In this document: positions 48,308 to 57,994 of the stretch, piece after piece | How positions within the stretch are numbered: position 1 is the stretch's first letter | How the letters are laid out: each line of letters opens with the position of its first letter | DNA from: Saccharomycopsis fibuligera x Saccharomycopsis cf. fibuligera | Taxonomy: Eukaryota > Ascomycota > Saccharomycetes > Ascoideales > Saccharomycopsidaceae | Assembly: GCA_001936135.1 (NCBI GenBank) | Contig: CP012811.1 | Span: 1,116,001-1,180,000, forward strand | Direction: 5' to 3' | Length of the DNA stretch: 64,000 bases | Notes under the pieces: generated by a model | The model's input: the letters and a program-made list of their open reading frames with translations, nothing else | The model's database searches: none | What the model was told of the DNA's origin: nothing | Position numbers and translations under genes: made by a program

Positions 48308-51300
48308 ATGTCAGATTTCTCTCCTATCCCATTGGATTCAATCAAAAAGCAGTTCTTGTCCTACTTGGACAACAACAACAATCAGGATGGAAAAGAAAAT
48401 AATCGTACCGACAATTATAACCATAAAATTCATCAGCTAAGAAGTCCAGAAGCTAGAAAAGGTCCATTGGTATCACCAACACATTCATCATCACAATCTA
48501 GATCACAGTCGCAGTCACCACCAAAAAGATTTTCACCAACAATCAAATTGAAGAGTAATCCAACAACTGAAACCAACGCCTTGTCACCATTGAATAACAG
48601 TGATGTCAACTTATTAAGAGCGGGGCCAAAACTGCAATCTTTGTCAAAAATTTTTAAAACGGATTTGAGCTCACAAAGCTCACAATCTACAAAGAATCTT
48701 CAGGGGACAAATAGTAATAGTCGCAGCAATAGTGCCAGCAGCGGTGGTAGTAGTAATAGTACCACTACAAATAAAAACACTACAAACACAATTCTCAGCC
48801 ACAGCTCATCTCCAGGAGGAAAATCTCCAATATATCAGCTCCCAAACAGTGACTCCAAATCATCGCTTAATTTTGATCGTGAAAAGAAAGTTCTCCAAAT
48901 GGCAGGATACAGTCAAAAACTCAGTACATCAGTGTTAGATGAATTGAATAAAAAAGCTGAGCAATATACTACTGGGTTAGAACAAAAAAAATCACCATCC
49001 AAATCTTCCGATCACAAATTTAATAATGCAACCTCTATTGAAAGAAGATTCCAAACTATTCATCAAAAAAACTTCAATAGAATGGACTCAATAACAAATC
49101 ACTATAGTGCTATAAGAAGACGCAGAGAAATGCAAGAAGCTCGAAAACGGGAAGTTCAAGCAAAAGTTAGACAAGAGAAAAAGGCACTTTCTACTCAGCC
49201 GATGCCGAGAACAGAAATTGAAGTTGAGGTGAGTCCTGAGCCAAAACCAGAACCAAAATCAGAACCAAAATTAGAACCAAAACCAAAACCAGCAGCTAAA
49301 CGTGAAGCTGAAGATGAAGCCGAAAATGAAGCTGAAGAAGGTGACGTGACGAATATCAAACCACAACAAGACGAAGAGGAAGCTATAAAAACGCCCGTCA
49401 AGGATAACTCAAAACGCCTTTCTAATGTTCAGTTAAGTAGTGCTTCAAAGAGAAGAAGAACTTTATATGGACCAAGAGAAGTTCCTGAAAGTTTCAAGTC
49501 GCCTAGTAGAATCAAACCAGATTCAAGAGCAGATGACGGCCATGATTATAATATTGGCAAAGATGAAACAGAGCAAAATAATGATAACGATGTGCAGCCG
49601 ATCCCATTTATTGACAATAGTAATAAAAATGAGTCCAATAATCAAGAGAAAGCTAATATCAAGAACTATGATAACAAATTTGAAGAGATTAATAAACATG
49701 TGGAACAACCTCAACCCACTGCTCAGGAAAATAATCCTACATGTAATAATTATGACAATCAAATTAATAAACCCGAAGAGGCCAAGGCATCTAGATCGAG
49801 ATTCGACGAGGTGGAAAAACAAGTTGAAGATATTTTGGGTGATCTATCAAGTGAAAACGCTATAGTGAAAAGTCAGTCTGCTATATTGAGAGATTTCATT
49901 AACGATAAAAAAATACCCCATCAAACTCAGCATTTCAATCCAAGCCATGCAGAAGGAGAGGGAAAAGACGAGCCAATAGAGCCTCTTAGAATTTCATCCC
50001 ACAGAAACATATTGTCTAAAAATACTTTGCTTAACAATGAAGCGCCAGCCCCATCTAAAATATTCAACAGACCTGCACTGGCGAGCCCATTTGCTCCTCT
50101 TTCGGGAAATCCGTTTGCCGCTGCTGCACCGTTCTCCAATGATGATGATATTTCAATGATGAAGATGGATGCCACGATGATGGTTCAAGATGCCACAAAA
50201 ATGGACATAACTATGGTGAAGGATAATTTTAGTAACAATTACGACAACGCAAATACCAGAGCCAATGCCAACGCCAATGCCAACGCCAACGCCAATGTTC
50301 ATGGCAATATTTATAATACTAATCCTCCGGATGAATCAGCAATGGATATCACCATGGATAAAATGAATGCTACTATTGTGCATGACAATGATTTTAGACA
50401 ATCAAAGAACAATCTTACCAAAATGATGCCAATCCTTGAAAGCGGGCCGGCTGATCAAGAAGCTCATGTCCAAATTACTGCAACAGAACAAAAACCAAAA
50501 GTACAGATACCCACTTCAAAACCATCAACCAGTTTGCATAGTTATATTAGTGTCCCAAAAACTATGGCTAGTAGAAAAATTAGTCCTGGTCCTGAAGCTC
50601 CTCGGTCTTCATATTTCAGTAGTTCCAAATCATTGAATACAAGCTCGAGGCTCACAAGTAACGGCAGCACTAATAGTAACAGCAACAACGTGCAGTCTTT
50701 TGGATTTGCTAGACCACTCAACAGAAGTAACACTAGATCACAAAGTAATTTGAGACAGGAAAGACCTGTTATTCAGGGTACAATTAGACCAGCAAGAAGT
50801 AACACCAATTTAAGACACGTTAGTTCCAACTCGTCATTAAATAAAGCATCAGTGACACCTGTATCTTCAGCAACTCAGCCTACTAATTCTTCTTCTGCCT
50901 CGTTGTCTAGAAAATCTTCAATTCCAAGATTTTTACAACCAACCGCTGCATCGCTCAGCAGGCAATCATCAAGAACAAGTCTTAATGGCTCTGTTTCTGA
51001 TGCCGCTTCGATGCCGGCGACATCTTCTTCTTCTGCAGCTACATCTGCTGCTTCCACAGCAGCTAAAAATGCAGCGGCTGGTAGAAGTACATCTGACCCA
51101 ATAAATCCAACAATCCGTTCAACAACGTCAAATTCCACCATTACTCAAAGTTCAGGAAAATTGAACACACAGAAGCAATCAATTAAAAGTAGAACAATAC
51201 ATCATATTTATTCCGGTGGTAGACAACATTTCACAGGTTCAACGGGATCATTTTTTGGATCTAGAAACTCTTCAAGAAACTCTTCCAATTCAAGTTCGAG

Positions 51301-51415
51301 TTCCAAGATTAGTGAAAGCAGTAGAACTAATTCTAGAGATAATTCTGATTTGAGCAAGAAGAGCTCTCAGAGTAGTTTTGGAAGTGGGTCTAGCTATGCT
51401 AAAAGAGCACAATAG
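48308..51415 (+). CDS. Ser/Asn-rich disordered protein with SxIP motif and MD(I/A)T-type repeats
   Basis: A 1035-residue protein from ATG 48308; no family assigned. It is almost wholly disordered. Distinct elements: a short conserved-looking block at about 245-290 (FNRMDSITNHYSAIRRRRE followed by a basic coiled-coil); a Pro/Glu/Lys repeat (about 309-328); a basic KRRR at 381-384; four M-(D/N)-(I/A)-T motifs at 620, 632, 679 and 686; an (Asn-Ala)n run at about 651-663; and a basic-flanked SxIP motif (SRKSSIPRF, 870-873), the signature for binding EB1/Bim1 at microtubule plus ends. Many SP/TP sites suggest Cdk control. A microtubule or spindle role is plausible but unproven. There is no RWD domain or PP1-docking motif that would make it Spc105/KNL1. 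Confidence 0.85.
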   Translation: MSDFSPIPLDSIKKQFLSYLDNNNNQDGKENNRTDNYNHKIHQLRSPEARKGPLVSPTHSSSQSRSQSQSPPKRFSPTIKLKSNPTTETNALSPLNNSDVNLLRAGPKLQSLSKIFKTDLSSQSSQSTKNLQGTNSNSRSNSASSGGSSNSTTTNKNTTNTILSHSSSPGGKSPIYQLPNSDSKSSLNFDREKKVLQMAGYSQKLSTSVLDELNKKAEQYTTGLEQKKSPSKSSDHKFNNATSIERRFQTIHQKNFNRMDSITNHYSAIRRRREMQEARKREVQAKVRQEKKALSTQPMPRTEIEVEVSPEPKPEPKSEPKLEPKPKPAAKREAEDEAENEAEEGDVTNIKPQQDEEEAIKTPVKDNSKRLSNVQLSSASKRRRTLYGPREVPESFKSPSRIKPDSRADDGHDYNIGKDETEQNNDNDVQPIPFIDNSNKNESNNQEKANIKNYDNKFEEINKHVEQPQPTAQENNPTCNNYDNQINKPEEAKASRSRFDEVEKQVEDILGDLSSENAIVKSQSAILRDFINDKKIPHQTQHFNPSHAEGEGKDEPIEPLRISSHRNILSKNTLLNNEAPAPSKIFNRPALASPFAPLSGNPFAAAAPFSNDDDISMMKMDATMMVQDATKMDITMVKDNFSNNYDNANTRANANANANANANVHGNIYNTNPPDESAMDITMDKMNATIVHDNDFRQSKNNLTKMMPILESGPADQEAHVQITATEQKPKVQIPTSKPSTSLHSYISVPKTMASRKISPGPEAPRSSYFSSSKSLNTSSRLTSNGSTNSNSNNVQSFGFARPLNRSNTRSQSNLRQERPVIQGTIRPARSNTNLRHVSSNSSLNKASVTPVSSATQPTNSSSASLSRKSSIPRFLQPTAASLSRQSSRTSLNGSVSDAASMPATSSSSAATSAASTAAKNAAAGRSTSDPINPTIRSTTSNSTITQSSGKLNTQKQSIKSRTIHHIYSGGRQHFTGSTGSFFGSRNSSRNSSNSSSSSKISESSRTNSRDNSDLSKKSSQSSFGSGSSYAKRAQ

Positions 51416-51933
51416 AGAAAAAATGGGAATAAAAATAATTACGTATTGATGGTTATTTTAATTATTTTTTGCTACTTTTTGCCTGATATCTTGCTAATTA
51501 TCTTATTTTGTTGCTTCTCTTGTTCTTTCTGGGTCTTTCTTTTTGTATGACTATACCTTTTTGTTTAGTTTTTCTTTTATTCTTCGCATTCGCGTTTTGT
51601 TTTCCTGAAAACAACTATATCTTCTTTATTTCTCAAGAATTTACACATTATACTCCGCTATGGAAGTTGCTATATTTTCAGATATTGGAACATTATTACT
51701 CATGATATACTACCCCCTTTACAAGCACAAAAGGTCTTATTTTCCGTCTATATTTTTTTTCTCGTTCACTATTTTTTTCTTGCGTTCGATTTTTTCCTTT
51801 TTCCTTTTTTTTTATTTCAAATCATCAAAAAATAGTACTTTTGGTTTGTGGTGGACTTTTGGTTGTTTTTTTTTTATGTTTTTTCCTGTTTATCTTTTAG
51901 TTTTCATTTGTTTATTTTCAATACCATGTTAAT

Positions 51934-51973
51934 GTTTTGTTTTGTTTTGTTTTGTTTTGTTTTGTTTTGTTTT
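51934..51973. repeat. (TTTTG)8 pentanucleotide microsatellite
   Basis: Eight tandem TTTTG units, the reverse complement of the AAAAC array seen in other spacers. Confidence 0.9.
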
Positions 51974-52326
51974 GACTCAATTTCGTTGATATGTATGTCT
52001 GAATTTCCAGTTACTCAAATTGCTACGTATCTATTACTATCGATAACTTAATTGCTATTACCTAAGCTAACAACATTTGTACCTTTCTGTTTTTTGCTAT
52101 TGTTTCACAAGTTTAATTGTTCAGCCATATCTTACATACTCACAGAAATCCAAGGTCTACGTTATAATACATGCCCTGTCATTACCAAATTTATAATTTC
52201 TCCATAATGGATAGTAATTACTCAGCCAAAATGCCGTATAAACGTACCTAAACACCAAATAGCAAAATCCCTGGGCCTAAATTTATATATATTATTGCCT
52301 TCCCCCATTAAGTGCTCTGTTTAAAT

Positions 52327-52327
<1 letters not shown>

Positions 52328-52368
<41 letters not shown>
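52328..52368. repeat. (CA)20 dinucleotide microsatellite
   Basis: Twenty uninterrupted CA units about 200 bp upstream of the GTPase start codon. Confidence 0.95.
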
Positions 52369-52370
<2 letters not shown>

Positions 52371-52566
52371 TTATGCTTTCCAGGCATAAGTTAACAGTAA
52401 TAGTAATCCATTATATTGGTACATGCATATTAATTCCGAGGCTTTCAATTTTTTTTTTTTCTTGTTCAGTCCAAGATCTCTGTATGGACTGTTCAATGAT
52501 ACCATATATACAGATTGTGTCTGTTAATATACAATCCTACTGCTAGACTCAAAATATATTGCAGAT

Positions 52567-54001
52567 ATGAAGGTTCTAATGCAACCATCATTAAGGGCTT
52601 TTCTTCTTGTAACAACAGCAAAAAGAGGATTTGCTTCAAGTGGGGCTAGTTTGGCAAAGAAAAAAGTGTCCAAGAAAGCTAAAGGTGACGGTGCTGCTGG
52701 AACTGTTACTGAAAAATATTTTGGCAGGCCAAGTAGTAGACTTTCGGTATGTGTTTGCTTTCATTATTTCTACTATTTCTATTATGTCTTTTAGCAGCAT
52801 CAGGACATCGACTATCTTTTCCGACTTTGTATATACTATTGCATATTGAATTTTGATTGATTCAGTGATATTAACGTGACAACAGGCCGGTATTGTGGGA
52901 TTAGCCAATGTTGGGAAATCAACATTTTTCCAAGCAATTACCAATAGCAGTGCAGGAAATGCTGCCAATTATCCATTTGCCACCATAGATCCTGAAGAAC
53001 TCTTAATCACCATTCCCTCAGAAAGGCTCAACCATTTACAAAAACTATACCAATCACAGAAACAAATCAAAGGAACATTATCCATCTGTGATATTGCTGG
53101 GCTTACTAGAGGCGCCTCTAAGGGGAAAGGTCTAGGTAATCAATTTTTGAATGATATTAGATCAGTTGATGGGATTTTTCAAGTGGTTCGAGGTTTCCAG
53201 GATTCCGATATCACTCATATGGAAAATAGTGTTGATCCGGTACGTGATTTGACTATTGTTAAAGAAGAGTTATTGCTTAAAGATTTAGATTTTGTGGAAA
53301 CTGCGATTGAACAAGTCTCTAAAAAACTCAAACATAACAAATCAGCATTAGAACACACATTATTAGAAGCTGAAGTGAAAGCTTTGAATAAAGCCCAAGA
53401 TGTTTTACTTGAAGGTCAAAGAATTGCTAGTGTGAAAGATTGGTCAAACGAGGATATTGATGGATTGAATAAACACAATTTCTTGACAGCGAAGCCAGTG
53501 ACCTATTTGTTGAATGTTAATGAAGAAGATTATTTGAGGCAAGATAATGAATTTTTGCAGTTAGTGCAAAATTGGATTAAGGAAAATTCACCAAATGACA
53601 ATTTATTGATTTTTTCAGCCGCAGTCGAAGCAAAGCTACATGAAAATCAAGCTAAAGAATTAGATGGTTTGAAAACTGCAATTCCAAAGATTATTCAAGA
53701 AATGAAAAATAATCTTAACCTAATCAGTTTCTTTACATGTGGTGATGTGGAAGCTAGAGAATGGCCATTGAGAAAAAACAGTACTGCTCCAGAAGCAGCA
53801 GGGATCATTCATAGTGATCTTCAAAAGACGTTTGTTTCTTCAGAAATCATTAAATATGCAGACATTGCTAACGAAACACCGGAAAGTTTTTCTCTTTCAA
53901 AATTGAGAACCAGTGGTAAAATACATAGAGAGGGCAAGCAGTATATTGTTGAAGACGGTGATATTGTTTTGATCAAAGCAACTGCTGGCAAAGCAAGATA
54001 A
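52567..54001 (+). CDS. YLF2: Mitochondrial YchF/OBG-type GTPase (Ylf2-like), two exons
   Basis: Exons 52567-52746 and 52886-54001 encode 431 residues. The N-terminus (MKVLMQPSLRAFLLVTTAKR) is basic and hydroxylated with no acidic residues, a mitochondrial presequence. The G-domain starts right at the splice junction: P-loop GLANVGKST (65-73), then the YchF block DIAGLTRGASKGKGLGNQFL. The G4 position reads NVNEED instead of NKxD, the substitution that in YchF/Ola1 proteins shifts preference from GTP to ATP. A TGS-type C-terminal domain (LISFFTCGDVEAREWPL to VLIKATAGKAR) completes the family layout. S. cerevisiae has a cytosolic Ola1 and a mitochondrial Ylf2; the presequence favours the latter. 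The role is ribosome- or stress-linked by family only. Confidence 0.88.
52747..52885 (+). other. Spliceosomal intron (139 nt) in the YchF-type GTPase gene
   Basis: 5' splice site GTATGT at 52747, branch-like TATTAAC at 52869-52875 (one change from TACTAAC), and 3' splice site CAG ending at 52885. Removal restores the P-loop reading frame (RLS/AGIVGLANVGKST) with no split codon. Confidence 0.87.
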
Positions 54002-54866
54002 ATTTTAAAACTGTTTTTACAAATGAAAAATAAATTTTAAGTGAATCTAGTTTGTATTATAGATTATGTATATATACACTTGTTAGATAGATTTGGAACT
54101 AATCATCTTGATGTCAACGTTAGTAATTTGTTTTGAAATTCAAGTCAAAATTTTGTAAATTCCCCAAATACTGCTATTTTAAACTTTATTTAATTGATAA
54201 TATCAGTACATTTGATAGGTATCTTATCATATACAAAAAATTTCAAACGAGCTGGGTTTAATATGCTATATGGTCATCATTGTAGTATCAACTGAAACAA
54301 TAAAGTAAAATGGCAATTGAGGCTTTTGGAACTATAACATGTAGACATACTTATTCAAGCTAAAGTCGATGCCAGATCAAACTATGGAAAAAAGAAAAAG
54401 AAAAGGAAGGGTTGGAAACTGGGGCTTCAGTGCTTTTTTTATACCGTTTTTTCTTGATTCAAAGTAGCGTCGACGTCGACCGCAGCTACCCGGATGATAA
54501 GGATGCCTACAGCACGGGTGATCTTTCTCTTTTCTTAACACTATAGCCGATGTTGTATATTGCAGTATAAAGAAGGAACTGTTTACCCCTAGATTAATGT
54601 CGCAAAATTAGTTCCCTTATGTTTGTTTGTTGGTCAATTGGATGCCAGTTTGTTATCAACTTTCTATAACCATATCCTCTAATACCTGTTCCGTACTAGT
54701 ATCCTATTAGCCAATGGTCCGTATCACATGACCCTATGTGTTTAAAATACATACATAACAAATCTAAAAACAAAACAAAACAAAACAAAACAAAAGTAAA
54801 TAAATAAGTAAAGAAGTAATCAAAAGTTACAGTACGCGTCAGACTTCCAGCACACCACAGCCCAAC
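54002..54866. promoter_or_regulatory. YLF2 3' region and MIF2 promoter
   Basis: An 865-bp spacer. GTCGACGTCGAC (54469-54480) is a perfect 12-nt palindrome. (AAAAC)n lies at about 54766-54795, and ACGCGT at 54834-54839, only 28 nt before the MIF2 ATG, possibly within the leader. Confidence 0.5.
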
Positions 54867-56522
54867 ATGAACTTTTTAAACGTGGGAAGCCAATCCCGCA
54901 AAACTGGCATCTTTGCCAGATCAGGAACCAGAAGGGACGCAAATAACTTGGAAGACTTGGATGATTTTTTTGAGCGCAATGGCACCCAACAGGACTCTCC
55001 TTCTGGCGTCAGTGCCAGTGGCAGTAACAGTGCTGCCAAACGAAAATCTAGAAAACAATCCACTGCTTCACCAATTAGAAAAAGTAAAAAAGACGCACAT
55101 GTCTATGGTACCCCGAAAAGAAGATCAAATGTAACTACTGCTAAGAGAGCGGCTAGATCAAGCTTGGTTTCTCCAAATGTCGAATTGAGCGATAGTGAAA
55201 GTAATAACGGAACCGGGCACCGGCGCGGACACGGACGCACAAATGGACAAATAAATGAACATGAAGATGAAGATGAACAGGACAATAATTTCAGCGATAT
55301 GGATGAAGTGAATGTGTCGCCTCCAAGGACCCCAATACATGATGCCCATGATGATAATGATGATGATGATATTGATATTGACAATTTAAGCGCTGAGCGA
55401 TTATCACCAATTGGTATACAATCAACAAAAGCCAATACCAAGAGCGCATCATCTTCACAATCTCGAGCAAAAGAGTCTAAACCAAAAGTAGCGAAATCAA
55501 AAACGTCTGCTAAAGCGGCGCCGATGACGACAATATTATCAAAAGCAACATCAAGAGCAGCAACGGCGTCACCAAAACAAAAGGCATCCCCGGTGAAAAA
55601 ACGTACTAATGCCAAAACGACCGCAAAGAAACCTGCTTCCCAAGCTAAATCTGCTAGAGCCACTAAAAACATGGCCTTAAACAACAAAAAGAAAACAGTA
55701 CCATTGACCAGAGCAGAGGCTGCAACAACAGCAAGTGATCAGGAATCACAAGGTATAAGAAGATCATCAAGATTGAGAGTGCCGCCATTGGCATTTTGGA
55801 AAAATGAAAAAGTAGTTTATGATTACAGTAACAATACGCATGTGCCGTCAATAAAAGATGTTATAACAGTGGAACCTGATGATGAACCGAAACCCAAGAG
55901 AAAACCGCAGCCTCGGAAAAAGAAAACTCCAGCAACAAATCAGCAATCACAGCAGCATGATTCAGAACAACTGCCAGGTAATAATGGTGATGTACAATAT
56001 GTGTATCCTAATGATGAGCTCAAGCAAGACATTAGCACAAAAGAATACCCAACTGCAAAATGGATGAGTGACGGATCAATGAACATTAAAGTATTTGAAG
56101 GACCTGGTTCAAAAGCGAAAGTTAACCGTACCGTTGCGTGGGCCGCTAACAAGGAAGTCTATTCTCAAGTGATTTCCTCAAAGAAGGATAATTTTAAATT
56201 GGCTATTTTATTTAGTGAAGAGCAAGAATTTGCCGCTTCGGGAATGTTGGAGTTTCCAGTAGATGGGATCAAACATTTAAAAAATACTGATGATACCTAC
56301 TTTATCTTCTATGTGATTACGGGGATTTTGAATGTTACAATATCGGGAAATGAGTTCACGGTTAAGAGTGGTTGTTCTTTTGAGATTCCAATGGGAAATT
56401 TTTATCAGTTTGAAAATAAGGGTAAACATCCAGCGAAGTTGTTTTTTGTGCAATCGAAATACGTCGTTATTGATGATGATGAGGAAGAGGGCGGAGAAGG
56501 TGAGCAGGAGGAAGAAGAATAA
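54867..56522 (+). CDS. MIF2: Centromere protein Mif2 / CENP-C
   Basis: A 551-residue protein from ATG 54867. The N-terminus (VGSQSRKTGIFARSGTRRD, then LEDLDDFF) is the conserved Mif2 element that contacts the MIND/Mtw1 complex. A long disordered, basic Ser/Lys/Ala-rich and acidic region follows (50-290). The CENP-C motif (about 296-318, RRSSRLRVPPLAFWKNE) binds the Cse4/CENP-A nucleosome. The C-terminal cupin dimerisation domain spans about 435-535 (LAILFSEEQEFAASGMLEF and GCSFEIPMGNFYQFENKG), and a Glu-rich tail ends the protein. Mif2 is the hub linking centromeric nucleosomes to the outer kinetochore. A CTG codon at 55971 lies in a linker, where Ser would fit. Confidence 0.95.
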   Translation: MNFLNVGSQSRKTGIFARSGTRRDANNLEDLDDFFERNGTQQDSPSGVSASGSNSAAKRKSRKQSTASPIRKSKKDAHVYGTPKRRSNVTTAKRAARSSLVSPNVELSDSESNNGTGHRRGHGRTNGQINEHEDEDEQDNNFSDMDEVNVSPPRTPIHDAHDDNDDDDIDIDNLSAERLSPIGIQSTKANTKSASSSQSRAKESKPKVAKSKTSAKAAPMTTILSKATSRAATASPKQKASPVKKRTNAKTTAKKPASQAKSARATKNMALNNKKKTVPLTRAEAATTASDQESQGIRRSSRLRVPPLAFWKNEKVVYDYSNNTHVPSIKDVITVEPDDEPKPKRKPQPRKKKTPATNQQSQQHDSEQLPGNNGDVQYVYPNDELKQDISTKEYPTAKWMSDGSMNIKVFEGPGSKAKVNRTVAWAANKEVYSQVISSKKDNFKLAILFSEEQEFAASGMLEFPVDGIKHLKNTDDTYFIFYVITGILNVTISGNEFTVKSGCSFEIPMGNFYQFENKGKHPAKLFFVQSKYVVIDDDEEEGGEGEQEEEE

Positions 56523-57736
56523 GAAGCAGTAATGGATTAACTTTGCTGCTTTATTAAATCATTTCTATTAGAAGCGTTGCTAATTACAGCAAAAGCTCAA
56601 ATTTGTACACTATTTTCCACCTTCGTTTTTGTTTTTTTATGTATCTTTATTTACTTTGTTATTGCCAATTCTTGTTGTTTTTCAATTGATTGGTTTATTT
56701 TATTTTATTTTTCCTGTTTTTGTTTCTTCAGACTGCGCTTGTTTTTTATGCTCATTTTTTGAACTTTTTTTTTTTTTTTTGTTTTTTGTTTCTTATTCCA
56801 TTCTGTTAATCTTCTATTTGCGAAAAATTGCTTCCTTTTGCGGCTTCTTATTCGCTTATATCGACAAACAAGATTGTGCGTTCACCTTATACTTGTATAC
56901 TATATCATATTCTAATGTCAATGCTCGTTGTCCACATTAGCCTAGCCAGACGATGAATGTGTTTTTTATTTTTTTTTATTATTTTTTTTTTTAACTTACC
57001 TTGACTTAATTTATCGTAGAAATCTATACAAGCTGACGATGACGATGGAGACCGTAAAGATTATGATAAGAAATATGGTAAAGATAATTGAATTTGAAAG
57101 GCGCGGATGAATTGTGTGGATGGGCCAATGATTGAAATGATGGCAGTACTTACTATTTGTCATAGTAATATACAGTACAAGTGCAAACGCGAATACAAAT
57201 GCAACCAATACATTGTCATTTAAAGAAATATCAGTACACAATGGCGGCTTAACATTGAAACAATATAAAAAATGAGCACAAATTGTACTTTTGTGCGTAT
57301 ATACGTATGTATTGCAATCTAGAAAGAATGAAATAGTATAAAAGAGCCGGGGATAATAAAAATAAAAAATAAAAAACACAAAGACACAAAAATGTTAGAG
57401 AAGAGCAGATGTAGAAATTTAAAAGTAAAAATATAAAGTGTAAAATTATGGAATGATAGAATGATAGAAAGAAAATAAAAAGGGGCAACATAAAATATAA
57501 GGTATCAATCACTCAATCAATATAGAGACAGCAAAAAAAAAAAAAAAAGGAAAAAGAAAAAAAAAGAAAAAAGAAAAAATAACAGTAACAATAACAATAA
57601 AAATAAAAAATGTAGATAAACAAAAAACAATAAACAAGGGTGAAACAAATAGTCAAAAGTTGAAAGCAAAAAGCTAAATTGTTAGGACGAAAACAAAAAA
57701 AAAGCAAAAAATCAGTAAATCAAAAAATCGGTATAA

Positions 57737-57774
<38 letters not shown>

Positions 57775-57994
57775 ACAACATCAGTAAAATACACAACTGC
57801 AATTTTATGGCATACCCATGAATGCCAAAACATTGATGCATAGATAGCAAAACATTTGCAGTCTCACCAAAAAGCAGTAAACGAAACGAAAACCATCAAC
57901 TGGAAGCGATGACTACCAATGACAATAGGTCCAGGAGCAAAATCAATCGAAATGTAACAACCAACTGAAAGTGAGCACTTTTAAGAACTCTACT
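56523..57994. other. Convergent spacer MIF2 / STE20 with long A/T tracts
   Basis: A 1.47-kb 3'-3' spacer with many T-runs (56640-56790, 56965-56990), A-rich stretches (57530-57600) and a 32-A run (57738-57769). One minus-strand stretch (57011-57240) can be read as two hydrophobic helices but has no in-frame ATG before them, so it is not called a gene. Confidence 0.5.

Larger units (their letters stand above)
51416..52566. other. Spacer with (TTTTG)n and (CA)20 microsatellites; YLF2 promoter
   Basis: This 1.15-kb T-rich stretch contains about eight TTTTG units (51934-51973) and (CA)20 (52328-52368), with a short TTATGC/GCATAA hairpin just after the CA array. Open frames here are T-tract artefacts rich in Phe and Leu. 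The last 200 bp should hold the promoter of the downstream GTPase gene. Confidence 0.55.

Noticed and set aside
48308-51415. Assignment of the Ser-rich SxIP protein as Spc105/KNL1 or Sli15/INCENP
   Set aside because: No RWD domain, no RVSF/SILK PP1 motif and no IN-box at the C-terminus, so a name was not given.
57011-57379. Minus-strand 122-codon frame with two hydrophobic helices, possible small membrane protein
   Set aside because: Opens at GTG, the only in-frame Met before the second helix is internal, the spacer is T-rich, and no small-protein family matched; a GTAAGT inside it lacks a branch site and acceptor.
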